The position numbers and the translations under genes are program-made. From NCBI GenBank assembly GCA_040779335.1, contig JBFONV010000001.1, positions 682,001 through 746,000 of the forward strand: a stretch of DNA of 64,000 nt, read 5' to 3'. Below, piece after piece: positions 34,713 to 43,437 of this stretch. This stretch comes from JBFONV01 sp040779335 (GTDB lineage: Bacteria; Pseudomonadota; Gammaproteobacteria; Enterobacterales; Alteromonadaceae). How positions within the stretch are numbered: the first letter of the stretch is position 1; the number at the start of each line of letters is the position of its first letter. The notes below the pieces were generated by a model. That model did not search any database. It worked only from the letters and a program-made list of their open reading frames with translations, and was not told the origin of the DNA.

Positions 34713-36959
34713 GTGACTATAACGTCAAAATCTGCGAATAGCCGTAGGGTTAAAAATACCCTAGCACAATGGATGATCACATTGGGTGGTATCAGTGTGC
34801 TGTTTACCCTTGTACTGATATTTATGTATTTGTTGTACGTAATAAAACCTATTTTTGAATCTGCAAAGGTAGAGTCGTTGACATCAGTAAATATTTCTTC
34901 ATCTAATCAGATACTTTCAACGGGTGTCGATGAACTAAAAGAGCTTGCGTACAATATTGATAAAAAAGGAGATATCGCTTTTTATCAAATAGTTGATAGT
35001 TCATTTCGTGAGGTCGGCACGCAATTACTTACTATGCCGTTACTTGAAGATAATACTGAACTGGCTTTTGTTTTAGATGCAGCATTACAAAGAAAAGTAT
35101 TAGTCGATACAAATAGTAATGTTTTGGTTATAGAGCCGAAATTTAAGGCTACTTATATCGCTGATGATAGGGATATAACGCCTAGCGTTGTCTACCCACT
35201 TGGCGAAGATTACTTGCCTGTTGATGAACAAGAGCAAGGGATACAGCAATTAGCTTTTGCGATGAATGAGGAGTTCGCTATTTTCGTTGCTTATACGGAT
35301 GACAATCGTCTGATTAAAACAACGTTAGTTGCTGAAGATGATTTCACTTATGACTCAGCCTATACCGCCCAATATCAAACCATTTCAATGGATAAAGGCC
35401 GTGTTGATAATATCTTAGTGACACCTGATTTGCAGATGGCTTTTGTTCGTCAAGGCAATGAAATATCTGTTTATGATTTAACTGATGAAGACGATGTTCC
35501 GTTAAAAGCACGTATAAATGCCATCGAAAATAAAAACACAAAAATTACTTCAATGGCATTGCTATCGGGCAGTAGTTCTATTTTGATAGGCGACAGTCAA
35601 GGTAAAGTCAGTCAATGGTTTGAAGTTGCAACAGATAACGGCCGTCAGTTCAAAAATATCCGTTCGTTTGACGTTAGTGCAACTGAAGGCGTAGCAAGCA
35701 TTGTTACAGAGCAATATCGAAAAAGTTTTTATACCATTACCAAAAGTGGTGAAATTGGTGTTTTCTATACGACTAGCCATGCGGATCTCTGGCGAGGCAA
35801 CTTAACGAATACGTTACCTAGTGCATTCGCAATATCCCCACGCGCTGATGGTATTGTGTTAATAGGGAAGGATGAGCAACAACAAGCCAATATTCAGGTG
35901 TTTGAAGTTCATAATGAACATCCAGAAGTGACATGGCGCGCATTATGGCAAGAGGTTTGGTACGAGGGATATCCCGAGCCTGATTATATTTGGCAGTCAA
36001 CGTCTGGATCTGATGATTTTGAAGCGAAGTTTTCTTTGGTACCCATTTCTTTTGGTACGATGAAAGCAGCCCTTTATGCAATGATATTTGCTGTGCCAAT
36101 TGCATTAACGTCTGCAATATACACTGCGTATTTTATGACACCGGGATTACGTAAAAAAGTTAAGCCAACCATCGAACTTATGGAGGCTTTACCAACAGTT
36201 ATCCTAGGGTTTTTAGCAGGGTTATGGTTGGCACCTATAATCGAAAACTATTTACCCGCGATATTTTTACTGATTTTATTTATTCCTAGTGCAACGTTAG
36301 CTACTGCGCTTATCTGGCATAAGTTGCCGCAAGAGAAAAAGAATAAGTTTCCCGAAACGTTGGCGCCACTATTACTGATACCTGTTATTTGTTTAGTTAC
36401 TTACCTCGCTTTTGCGCTATCTCCGTTAATGGAACATTACTTTTTTGGTGGTGATATTAGGCAATATATCACCAATGATTTGGGGATCGACTTCGACCAA
36501 CGTAATGCATTAGTTGTTGGCATAGCCATGGGCTTTGCAGTAATACCAACAATATTTTCAATGGCAGAGGATGCAATTTTTAGTGTGCCTAAACATTTAA
36601 CCAGTGGCTCGTTAGCCTTAGGTGCAACGCAGTGGCAAACCTTAATTAAGGTTGTTTTACTAACGGCAAGTCCAGGCATATTCTCAGCGGTTATGATGGG
36701 ATTAGGACGTGCGGTTGGTGAAACTATGATTGTGTTGATGGCAACAGGAAATACACCAATTTTAGATTGGAGTATTTTCCAAGGTATGCGCACTCTGTCA
36801 GCGAACATAGCAGTTGAAATGCCAGAATCAGAAGTGGGTAGCTCACATTATCGTATATTGTTTTTGGCAGCATTTGTTTTGTTTGTCTTCACATTTGTTT
36901 TTAATACTCTGGCTGAATTTGTTCGTCAGCGTCTCCGTGAAAAATACAGTTCGCTGTAA
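34713..36959 (+). CDS. pstC: Phosphate ABC importer permease PstC, extended form
   Basis: A 748-residue PstC, more than twice the length of the E. coli protein (319). After a first transmembrane helix (about 18-47) comes an insertion of about 390 residues (about 50-440). It contains beta-rich repeats (SSILIGDSQGKVSQW, GEIGVFYTTSHADLW) that look like a propeller facing the periplasm. The rest (about 445-748) is the ABC permease, with the EAA-like loop in GSLALGATQWQTLIKVVL and GLGRAVGETMIVLMATGN. The start is GTG at 34713 with AAGGT upstream. It is the first gene of pstCAB-phoU behind the three-unit Pho box. Confidence 0.93.
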   Translation: MTITSKSANSRRVKNTLAQWMITLGGISVLFTLVLIFMYLLYVIKPIFESAKVESLTSVNISSSNQILSTGVDELKELAYNIDKKGDIAFYQIVDSSFREVGTQLLTMPLLEDNTELAFVLDAALQRKVLVDTNSNVLVIEPKFKATYIADDRDITPSVVYPLGEDYLPVDEQEQGIQQLAFAMNEEFAIFVAYTDDNRLIKTTLVAEDDFTYDSAYTAQYQTISMDKGRVDNILVTPDLQMAFVRQGNEISVYDLTDEDDVPLKARINAIENKNTKITSMALLSGSSSILIGDSQGKVSQWFEVATDNGRQFKNIRSFDVSATEGVASIVTEQYRKSFYTITKSGEIGVFYTTSHADLWRGNLTNTLPSAFAISPRADGIVLIGKDEQQQANIQVFEVHNEHPEVTWRALWQEVWYEGYPEPDYIWQSTSGSDDFEAKFSLVPISFGTMKAALYAMIFAVPIALTSAIYTAYFMTPGLRKKVKPTIELMEALPTVILGFLAGLWLAPIIENYLPAIFLLILFIPSATLATALIWHKLPQEKKNKFPETLAPLLLIPVICLVTYLAFALSPLMEHYFFGGDIRQYITNDLGIDFDQRNALVVGIAMGFAVIPTIFSMAEDAIFSVPKHLTSGSLALGATQWQTLIKVVLLTASPGIFSAVMMGLGRAVGETMIVLMATGNTPILDWSIFQGMRTLSANIAVEMPESEVGSSHYRILFLAAFVLFVFTFVFNTLAEFVRQRLREKYSSL

Positions 36960-36976
36960 GTAAAAGGATCAAAGAA

Positions 36977-38614
36977 ATGAATAGTTGGTTTAAGTCTGGC
37001 TCTCCTTGGATTTGGTTATCTGCTGGTGGCGTTAGTATTAGTTTAATTTCTGTACTTGGATTACTGTGGTTAATAGCCTCTAGAGGTTTATCTTATTTTT
37101 GGCCAGCGGATATCTATCAATTTGATATGCTAGATCCAAGTGGTAAGCAAAGTGTCGTTATTGGTGAAATATACGACCGAGAGCTTATCCCAGCGAAGCA
37201 GCTGTCGCATTTAGATTTGAAATTAGATGCTGATGTTGAGTCTATTGAACGTTTGTTGATAAAAACAGGTAATCGCGAATTAGTCAGTTTAGATTTTCGT
37301 TGGTTATTGTCGCCGCAAATAACAAAAACTTCAGCACCAAAAGACCTTGTCGTTATTGAACGTCGCACAAATGGTAACGCCTATGGTTTTATCGCGGAAG
37401 TTATTCTTGACGGTAAGTCGGTCGATGTATCTGAATTAGCGATGTTGGTAGATCGTGTTGACGAGTTTCAGTCTCAAATAGAAGATCTACAAAAAGTTGA
37501 TATTGGCGCGATTAATTATCAAATAGAACGTCTGCGTTTAAGAGAGCGTAAATATGCGCTAGACGGTGAATTGTCTGCAGAAGTAAAACAAGATATCGCT
37601 CAGCAAGTATCGAGTTTACAAGAAGAGTACCAGCAGTTAGAAGCAAAGTTGATGTCCTTACGCAAAGAAGTTTCGCGTGACCAATTGCGTCTTCGAGCGA
37701 TGGATGGCCAAGTTATCACTGTTAATTTGGAAAATGTACTCAAGGTTACTTACAGTAATCAATTGAATATTATTGATAAATTCGGTGTGTTTTTTCATCA
37801 AATTTCTGCATTTATCGTTGACGACCCTCGAGAGGCTAATACAGAAGGTGGCGTATTCCCCGCCATTTTTGGTACTGTTCTTATGGTGTTATTGATGACA
37901 GTAATTGTTTCTCCTATGGGGGTTATCGCCGCTATTTATTTACATGAATATGCAGGTAAAAATGCCTTAACTAAATTATTACGTATTGCTGTTATAAATT
38001 TAGCGGGCGTACCGTCAATTGTTTATGGCGTATTTGGCCTTGGATTCTTTGTTTATATGGTTGGTGGTAGTTTAGACCAATTATTTTATGCTGAAACATT
38101 GCCCAGTCCAACTTTTGGTACGCCTGGGGTAATGTGGTCAGCTATTACGTTAGCGATATTAACCTTGCCTGTGGTTATAGTCTCTACGGAAGAAGGCTTG
38201 TCAAGAATCCCCTCAGCGATGCGCTATGGCAGTTTGGCTCTGGGCGCGACAAAAGCTGAAACACTATGGCGAATTATTTTACCGATTGCCAGTCCTGCAA
38301 TTATGACAGGTATTATTCTCGCGATTGCGCGCGCCGCAGGTGAAGTAGCACCGCTTATGTTAGTTGGTGTTGTCAAAATGGCGCCTAATTTACCGCTTGA
38401 TGGCAACTTTCCATTTCTACATTTAGATCGCAAGTTTATGCACTTGGGTTTCCATATCTATGATGTTGGTTTTCAAAGTCCAAATGTTGAAGCGGCAAGA
38501 CCATTAGTTTACGCCACTGCATTATTACTAGTCAGTATTATTGTTATGCTTAATATGACTGCTGTTTCTATTCGAAACAGCTTACGTGAAAAATATCGAA
38601 TGTTGGAGCATTAG
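36977..38614 (+). CDS. pstA: Phosphate ABC importer permease PstA, extended form
   Basis: A 545-residue PstA (E. coli 296). One N-terminal transmembrane helix (about 12-35) is followed by an extracytoplasmic insertion (about 40-280) that includes a predicted coiled coil (about 160-235, rich in E, Q, R and L). The permease portion (about 290-545) has GVIAAIYLHEYAGKN, GVPSIVYGVFGLGFF and the EAA loop GSLALGATKAETLWRIILP. Both permeases carry extra periplasmic domains, so they may form a joint structure over the channel; this is inference. It lies 17 bases after pstC. Confidence 0.93.
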   Translation: MNSWFKSGSPWIWLSAGGVSISLISVLGLLWLIASRGLSYFWPADIYQFDMLDPSGKQSVVIGEIYDRELIPAKQLSHLDLKLDADVESIERLLIKTGNRELVSLDFRWLLSPQITKTSAPKDLVVIERRTNGNAYGFIAEVILDGKSVDVSELAMLVDRVDEFQSQIEDLQKVDIGAINYQIERLRLRERKYALDGELSAEVKQDIAQQVSSLQEEYQQLEAKLMSLRKEVSRDQLRLRAMDGQVITVNLENVLKVTYSNQLNIIDKFGVFFHQISAFIVDDPREANTEGGVFPAIFGTVLMVLLMTVIVSPMGVIAAIYLHEYAGKNALTKLLRIAVINLAGVPSIVYGVFGLGFFVYMVGGSLDQLFYAETLPSPTFGTPGVMWSAITLAILTLPVVIVSTEEGLSRIPSAMRYGSLALGATKAETLWRIILPIASPAIMTGIILAIARAAGEVAPLMLVGVVKMAPNLPLDGNFPFLHLDRKFMHLGFHIYDVGFQSPNVEAARPLVYATALLLVSIIVMLNMTAVSIRNSLREKYRMLEH

Positions 38615-38739
38615 TCTTTAATTTTATGAAGTAGGAAGTGTGTAAGTGTTTCCTCACTTAATGACCAAACATTGCTAATGTATCTAATAGGTTTTGCTAA
38701 ATAGCAAAATAGAATTAAAGTTAAATAGAAGAGTAAAAT

Positions 38740-39564
38740 ATGATTTCTGTTACCCCTATGGCTTCAGCAAATAGCGCCGCCAAGATTGATTTAAATAATC
38801 TATCACCCGAGCAAGTGGCGTTAGATGTTAATAACCTGAACCTATATTATGGTGAAAAGCAGGCATTAAACAATATCACTATGTCTATACCTAAAGGTCA
38901 GGTTACTGCTTTTATTGGACCAAGTGGCTGTGGTAAATCTACTTTGCTACGTTGTATAAATCGTATGAATGACCTTGTTGAACATTGCCGTATTGAAGGG
39001 CAAATTAATCTTCATGGTGAAAATATCTATGATCGCCATGTAGATGTTGCCGCGCTAAGACGTAAAGTAGGTATGGTGTTTCAGCGTCCTAATCCTTTTC
39101 CTAAAACCATTTATGAAAATGTTGTTTATGGGTTGCGTATTACCGGTAACAACAATCGTAGAAGCCTCGATGAAGCAGTGGAAAAAGCGCTAAAAAGTGC
39201 GGCGTTATGGGAAGAAGTAAAAGATCGTTTGCATGATAGCGCACTGGGTTTGTCTGGTGGACAACAGCAACGTTTGGTTATTGCGCGAGCTATTGCCATT
39301 GAGCCTGAAGTACTATTACTTGATGAGCCAACATCGGCACTTGATCCTATTTCAACGCTAACGATTGAAGAGTTGATTAACGATCTTAAAAAGCAATTTA
39401 CTGTGGTAATTGTTACTCATAATATGCAACAAGCAGCGCGTGTTTCCGATCAAACCGCCTTTATGTATATGGGCGATTTAATTGAATATAGTGATACCAA
39501 CACGCTATTTACTACGCCAGCGAAAAAGAAAACCGAAGACTACATTACTGGCCGCTACGGTTAA
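38740..39564 (+). CDS. pstB: Phosphate ABC importer ATPase PstB
   Basis: A 274-residue ATPase of the Pst importer. Walker A GPSGCGKSTLLR, signature LSGGQQQRLVIARA, Walker B VLLLDEPTSALDP and the switch His in VIVTHNMQQAARV are intact, and the PstB-typical QRPNPFPKTIYENV is present. It follows pstA after 125 bases, a longer gap than elsewhere in the operon. PstB also takes part in phosphate signalling to PhoR through PhoU. Confidence 0.95.
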   Translation: MISVTPMASANSAAKIDLNNLSPEQVALDVNNLNLYYGEKQALNNITMSIPKGQVTAFIGPSGCGKSTLLRCINRMNDLVEHCRIEGQINLHGENIYDRHVDVAALRRKVGMVFQRPNPFPKTIYENVVYGLRITGNNNRRSLDEAVEKALKSAALWEEVKDRLHDSALGLSGGQQQRLVIARAIAIEPEVLLLDEPTSALDPISTLTIEELINDLKKQFTVVIVTHNMQQAARVSDQTAFMYMGDLIEYSDTNTLFTTPAKKKTEDYITGRYG

Positions 39565-39589
39565 TGAATGACGAAACAAGGGGATAGAT

Positions 39590-40291
39590 ATGGATAATTT
39601 AAATGTTGGTCGTCATATTTCAGGCCAGTTTAATGAAGATTTAGAGCGCGTTATTAATCATGTTATGCACATGGGGGGCTTAGTTGAAAAGCAACTCAGT
39701 GATGCCTTAACCTCTGTTAGCGAAGCTGATGAAGATTTAGCTAAAAAAGTATTAACTGCTGATAGTCAAATCAATATGCTCGAAGATAGTATTGATGATG
39801 AATGTACACGTATTATTGCCAAGCGTCAGCCTGCCGCCGGTGATTTACGCTTGATAATGGCAATAGTGAAAACGATTGCTGATTTAGAACGTATCGGCGA
39901 CGAAGCGCAAAAAATTGCCCAAGTTGCAATGGAAAGCTTTTCCAGTGAGCAAAAAGATTTGTTAATGAATTTGGACAATCTGGGACGCCGTGTGTTGGAA
40001 ACTTTGCAAGCTACGTTAGATGCATTTACCCGCATGGACTACGAAGCAGCCATTAAAACACATAAAATAGATAAGAAAATTGATCGTGAGTATGAAGCGT
40101 TAATGCGACAGTTGATGACCTACATGATGGAAGATCCACGTTCAATTCCTCGTGTCATGAGTGTTATTTGGTCAGCACGCGCCTTAGAACGCATTGGCGA
40201 TCGTTGTCAAAATATCTGCGAATACATTATTTACTTTGTTAAAGGTAAAGTAGTTCGCCATACAACAGCAGAAGATATTCAAAAGTTGTAA
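39590..40291 (+). CDS. phoU: Phosphate signalling protein PhoU
   Basis: A 233-residue PhoU made of two three-helix bundles, each with the metal-binding motif (DLRLIMAIVKTIADLERIGDEA near residues 82-103; MSVIWSARALERIGDRCQN near 185-203). It links Pst to PhoR and restrains the kinase when phosphate is plentiful. It lies 25 bases after pstB and is followed by a terminator, closing the operon. Confidence 0.95.
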   Translation: MDNLNVGRHISGQFNEDLERVINHVMHMGGLVEKQLSDALTSVSEADEDLAKKVLTADSQINMLEDSIDDECTRIIAKRQPAAGDLRLIMAIVKTIADLERIGDEAQKIAQVAMESFSSEQKDLLMNLDNLGRRVLETLQATLDAFTRMDYEAAIKTHKIDKKIDREYEALMRQLMTYMMEDPRSIPRVMSVIWSARALERIGDRCQNICEYIIYFVKGKVVRHTTAEDIQKL

Positions 40292-40353
40292 AAATTTAGT
40301 TAAAATTGGTGCTACTATTTTGTAGTAACTATAAAAGGGATTTTTATAGTCTA

Positions 40354-40381
40354 ACGGCTTTCATTGAAAGCCTTTTTATTA
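40354..40381 (+). terminator. Terminator after phoU
   Basis: Stem GGCTTTC / GAAAGCC with a 3-base loop, then TTTTTATT. Confidence 0.85.
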
Positions 40382-40495
40382 GGGAGCGTGATTTGTGCTG
40401 GGGATTAACTCATGAAGTCATTTGCTAATGGTTTCAAATAGGGTAATATCCGCGGCGTACTAATAATAACGAGACTTGTCTCCTGGAAAATCATT

Positions 40496-41176
40496 ATGGC
40501 CAGAAATTCAATACTTGGTGTTTTTGCAAAATCACCAATTAAACCATTAGAAAAACATATTCGAATGGTCGCAAAGTGTTGTAACCAACTTATTCCATTT
40601 TTTACTGCTGTTTCAGAAAAAGACTGGACTACAGCAGGAAAAATTCGTAAAAAATTATCAAAATTAGAACGAGATGCAGACACCCTTAAACGTCAATTGC
40701 GCCTTGAACTGCCTGGTGGACTATTTATGCCAGTTGATCGTGCTGATTTACTTGAGTTGTTGTCTCAACAAGACAAAATAGCGAATAAAGCAAAAGATAT
40801 TGCTGGTCGTATATACGGCCGTAAACTTGAGATCCCAGAGAGTTTGCAAGAATCTTTTGCTCTATTTGTTGCTCGCAATATCGAAGCGACAGAAAAAGCG
40901 GCTGATGCTATTAACGAATTGGATGATTTACTTGAAACTGGATTTCGCGGGCGCGAAGTTGATTTGGTGGAGAAAATGATCGATCAACTTGATGCCATTG
41001 AAGATGATACCGATGAAATGCAAGTTGTACTTCGTCGCGATTTAATGGCAATCGAAGATACATTGAACCCAGTTGATGTTATGTTTCTATATCAAATCAT
41101 CGAATGGGTTGGCGATCTTGCCGATCTCGCTGAGCGTGTTGGCGCTCGTTTAGAAATTCTCTTAGCTAGAAAATAG
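40496..41176 (+). CDS. DUF47 / TIGR00153 PhoU-like protein
   Basis: A 226-residue alpha-helical protein of the DUF47 family, distantly PhoU-like. It begins MARNSILGVFAKSPIKPLEKHI and contains LSQQDKIANKAKDIAGRIYGRK and DLADLAERVGARLEIL. Members are nearly always paired with a PiT phosphate permease, as here (10 bases upstream of it), and are thought to control that carrier. It lies outside the pstCAB-phoU operon, after its terminator; no Pho box was recognised in the 204-base gap. Confidence 0.9.
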   Translation: MARNSILGVFAKSPIKPLEKHIRMVAKCCNQLIPFFTAVSEKDWTTAGKIRKKLSKLERDADTLKRQLRLELPGGLFMPVDRADLLELLSQQDKIANKAKDIAGRIYGRKLEIPESLQESFALFVARNIEATEKAADAINELDDLLETGFRGREVDLVEKMIDQLDAIEDDTDEMQVVLRRDLMAIEDTLNPVDVMFLYQIIEWVGDLADLAERVGARLEILLARK

Positions 41177-41186
41177 GGCTTAGTTC

Positions 41187-42482
41187 ATGGATATTATTCT
41201 TTCAAACGGCTCTATGCTGGTAATGATGGCTGCTGCCGTCGGTTTTTTTATGGCTTGGGGTATTGGTGCTAATGACGTTGCTAACGCGATGGGTACATCT
41301 GTTGGCTCAAAAGCATTAACAATCAAACAAGCTATTATTATTGCCATGGTGTTCGAATTTGCTGGGGCTTATTTAGCCGGCGGTGAAGTCACCTCGACTA
41401 TTCGTAAAGGCATTATAGATGCCAACTTTTTTGTTGATACGCCTGAACTGCTAGTGTTCGGTATGATCTCTGCGTTGTTTGCTGCTGCCACTTGGCTATT
41501 AATTGCCTCTATGCTTGGCTGGCCGGTATCGACTACACATTCAATTGTTGGTGCTATCATAGGTTTCGCGGCCTTTGGTGTTAGTTCTGACGCTGTAGTT
41601 TGGGGTAAAGTATTAGGCATTGTTGGTAGCTGGATCATTACACCGCTTATCTCTGGTGTGATAGCTTTCCTTATTTTTAATAGTGCTCAAAAGCTCATAT
41701 TTGATACTGAAAAACCATTACAGCAAGCAAAACGCTATGTGCCGATATACATGTTTTTAGCGGGATTTGTTTTATCGCTGGTAACCATCAAAAAAGGCTT
41801 AAAACATATTGGCTTAGACAGTATAGATTTAGGCTTTACTGTATTAGAAATGAAAGGCCCGGGCGGTTATTACCTAGCAGTGTTTGTTGCTATCATCGTT
41901 GCGATTATTGGTAAGATTTTCATTACAAAAATTAATTTTGATGAAAAGGCTGACAAAAATACGCATTACGCTAACGTTGAAAAAGTATTTGCAATATTAA
42001 TGATTGTTACTGCTTGTTGTATGGCATTTGCTCACGGTTCAAATGACGTTGCTAACGCTATTGGGCCATTGGCTGCTGTAGTGAGCATTGTTGACAATGG
42101 TGGTGAGATTGCCGCTAAATCAGCGATTGCTTGGTGGATATTACCTTTAGGTGGTTTTGGTATTGTCGCAGGCTTAGCGCTATTTGGGCACAAAGTAATT
42201 GCGACCATTGGTCATGGTATTACCCACTTAACGCCAAGTCGTGGTTTTGCTGCCGAGTTAGCCGCGGCCTGTACTGTAGTTATTGCTTCAGGTGCTGGGT
42301 TGCCTATTTCGACTACACAAACCCTAGTTGGAGCAGTATTAGGGGTAGGAATGGCGCGAGGTATTGCCGCGATTAATCTCAGTGTCGTGAGAAATATTGT
42401 TATCTCTTGGGTTATTACCTTACCGGTAGGCGCGGGCTTATCTATTGTGTTCTTCACAATAATGAAAGCTGTGTTTAGCTAA
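41187..42482 (+). CDS. pit: Low-affinity inorganic phosphate transporter (PiT family)
   Basis: A 431-residue membrane carrier with about ten to twelve helices. It has the two inverted-repeat signatures of the PiT family, GANDVANAMGTSVGSKALT (about 28-46) and GSNDVANAIGPLAAV (about 283-297), plus paired PVSTTHSIVGAIIG and PISTTQTLVGAVLG. It moves phosphate (as metal-phosphate) with protons or sodium at high phosphate levels, complementing the high-affinity Pst system encoded upstream. Confidence 0.93.
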   Translation: MDIILSNGSMLVMMAAAVGFFMAWGIGANDVANAMGTSVGSKALTIKQAIIIAMVFEFAGAYLAGGEVTSTIRKGIIDANFFVDTPELLVFGMISALFAAATWLLIASMLGWPVSTTHSIVGAIIGFAAFGVSSDAVVWGKVLGIVGSWIITPLISGVIAFLIFNSAQKLIFDTEKPLQQAKRYVPIYMFLAGFVLSLVTIKKGLKHIGLDSIDLGFTVLEMKGPGGYYLAVFVAIIVAIIGKIFITKINFDEKADKNTHYANVEKVFAILMIVTACCMAFAHGSNDVANAIGPLAAVVSIVDNGGEIAAKSAIAWWILPLGGFGIVAGLALFGHKVIATIGHGITHLTPSRGFAAELAAACTVVIASGAGLPISTTQTLVGAVLGVGMARGIAAINLSVVRNIVISWVITLPVGAGLSIVFFTIMKAVFS

Positions 42483-42510
42483 CCATAGTAATAACTCATA
42501 TCGATTTACT

Positions 42511-42541
42511 AAAAGCCAATCTGATGATTGGCTTTTTTTTT
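42511..42541 (+). terminator. Terminator after pit
   Basis: Stem AAAAGCCAATC / GATTGGCTTTT, 4-base loop, run of eight T. Confidence 0.9.
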
Positions 42542-42610
42542 ACTTAAAATAAGGCGTTGTAGCACTAAGATACTCGATAAAAATATTAGATAATAAATAT
42601 TATAGATAAC

Positions 42611-42638
42611 AAAAAGCCAGCAATAATGCTGGCTTTAT
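42611..42638 (-). terminator. Terminator for the 42.7-kb exported protein gene
   Basis: On the minus strand AAAGCCAGC / GCTGGCTTT with a 6-base loop is followed by TTTTTG, 17 bases after the stop. Confidence 0.8.
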
Positions 42639-42654
42639 TGTATGAATGGGGAAG

Positions 42655-43083
42655 TTAGCTTTTACTCGCTCGACAGTTACGTTTGATAGTTTTCGAGGCC
42701 GTTACTGCGGTGACTTTCGTTCCTGTCACAGGCAGGTGTATTGAGGAAAACATTTGCTGGAGTTTGTCGTTAAAAATTGAGGCGATCTCAAAAATTTGGT
42801 TTTTCTTACTAGGATTATTAGGCTTTATATTAGGTACTTCATTTAAGGGAAAACGCAATAAAGGCCTATTAAGCAAAAGATTAAAGGGATCTAACTGTGA
42901 TAATGGGGTGGCTGCTCTATCAATGTTTTTTAATTTAGGTAGTGAAAAAACTTGAGAGATATTGACTTCGTCGTTTACTGATTGCGTAAATTTCAAGTTG
43001 GCTGAAGCGTAAGCAATAGTAAAATTTAAACCGACAGTGCTGATTGCTATGCCTAAAACTAGAGGTTTGAGTTGTATGTTCAT
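42655..43083 (-). CDS. Exported hypothetical protein, 142 residues
   Basis: Unrecognised. The N-terminus MNIQLKPLVLGIAISTVGLN...AYASA is a signal peptide. The mature part is proline- and lysine-rich (LSQLDPFNLLLNRPLLRFPLNEVP) with a threonine-rich, basic tail (ATASKTIKRNCRASKS-like end). No domain is apparent. AGGAAGG before the ATG is a strong ribosome site, and a terminator follows, so it looks like a real monocistronic gene. Location would be the periplasm or outside the cell. Confidence 0.6.
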   Translation of the reverse strand: MNIQLKPLVLGIAISTVGLNFTIAYASANLKFTQSVNDEVNISQVFSLPKLKNIDRAATPLSQLDPFNLLLNRPLLRFPLNEVPNIKPNNPSKKNQIFEIASIFNDKLQQMFSSIHLPVTGTKVTAVTASKTIKRNCRASKS

Positions 43084-43437
43084 TTTGCCTTCCTCATTAT
43101 TGATATCCGTATAGAAACAGGAACAACCACATCACATCTGTAACTGAAATTTACATTTTTAATATAAACCCTTCCATGCGTCAGTGCTACTTCACTGGGA
43201 TAAATGGACGGTTATTTAAGATAAGTTGCTAAAATAGCCTCTCCATGCCACTTACACGGTTATGCAGACCGTGAAAAGCGGCATTAACTTTCAAAGCTAA
43301 TGCGTATATTTTATTACAAGTGTGACTCAATGTAGGCTAATACCAACGGAGTCTTTACACTTGGCATTGGCTAACAATATGATTTATCGTTAGCTAATGC
43401 CCTAACTTATAGAAAGTTTACTTTATGTGTGAAGAGG
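43084..43437. other. Intergenic region between the exported-protein gene and glcB
   Basis: 354 bases holding the promoter of the exported-protein gene and the 3' flank of glcB. The notable structure is the inverted repeat at 43363-43401. Confidence 0.5.
43363..43401. repeat. 13-bp inverted repeat after glcB
   Basis: Arms GGCATTGGCTAAC / GTTAGCTAATGCC match at 12 of 13 positions across a 13-base spacer. It lies 37 bases past the glcB stop and may form a hairpin at the mRNA end, but no T-run follows. Confidence 0.6.

Noticed and set aside
43363..43401. GGCTAAC...GTTAGCT palindrome after glcB considered as an attC site
   Set aside because: Only a simple 13-base-arm hairpin with a 13-base spacer; no L boxes, far too short, and no cassette-like gene beside it.
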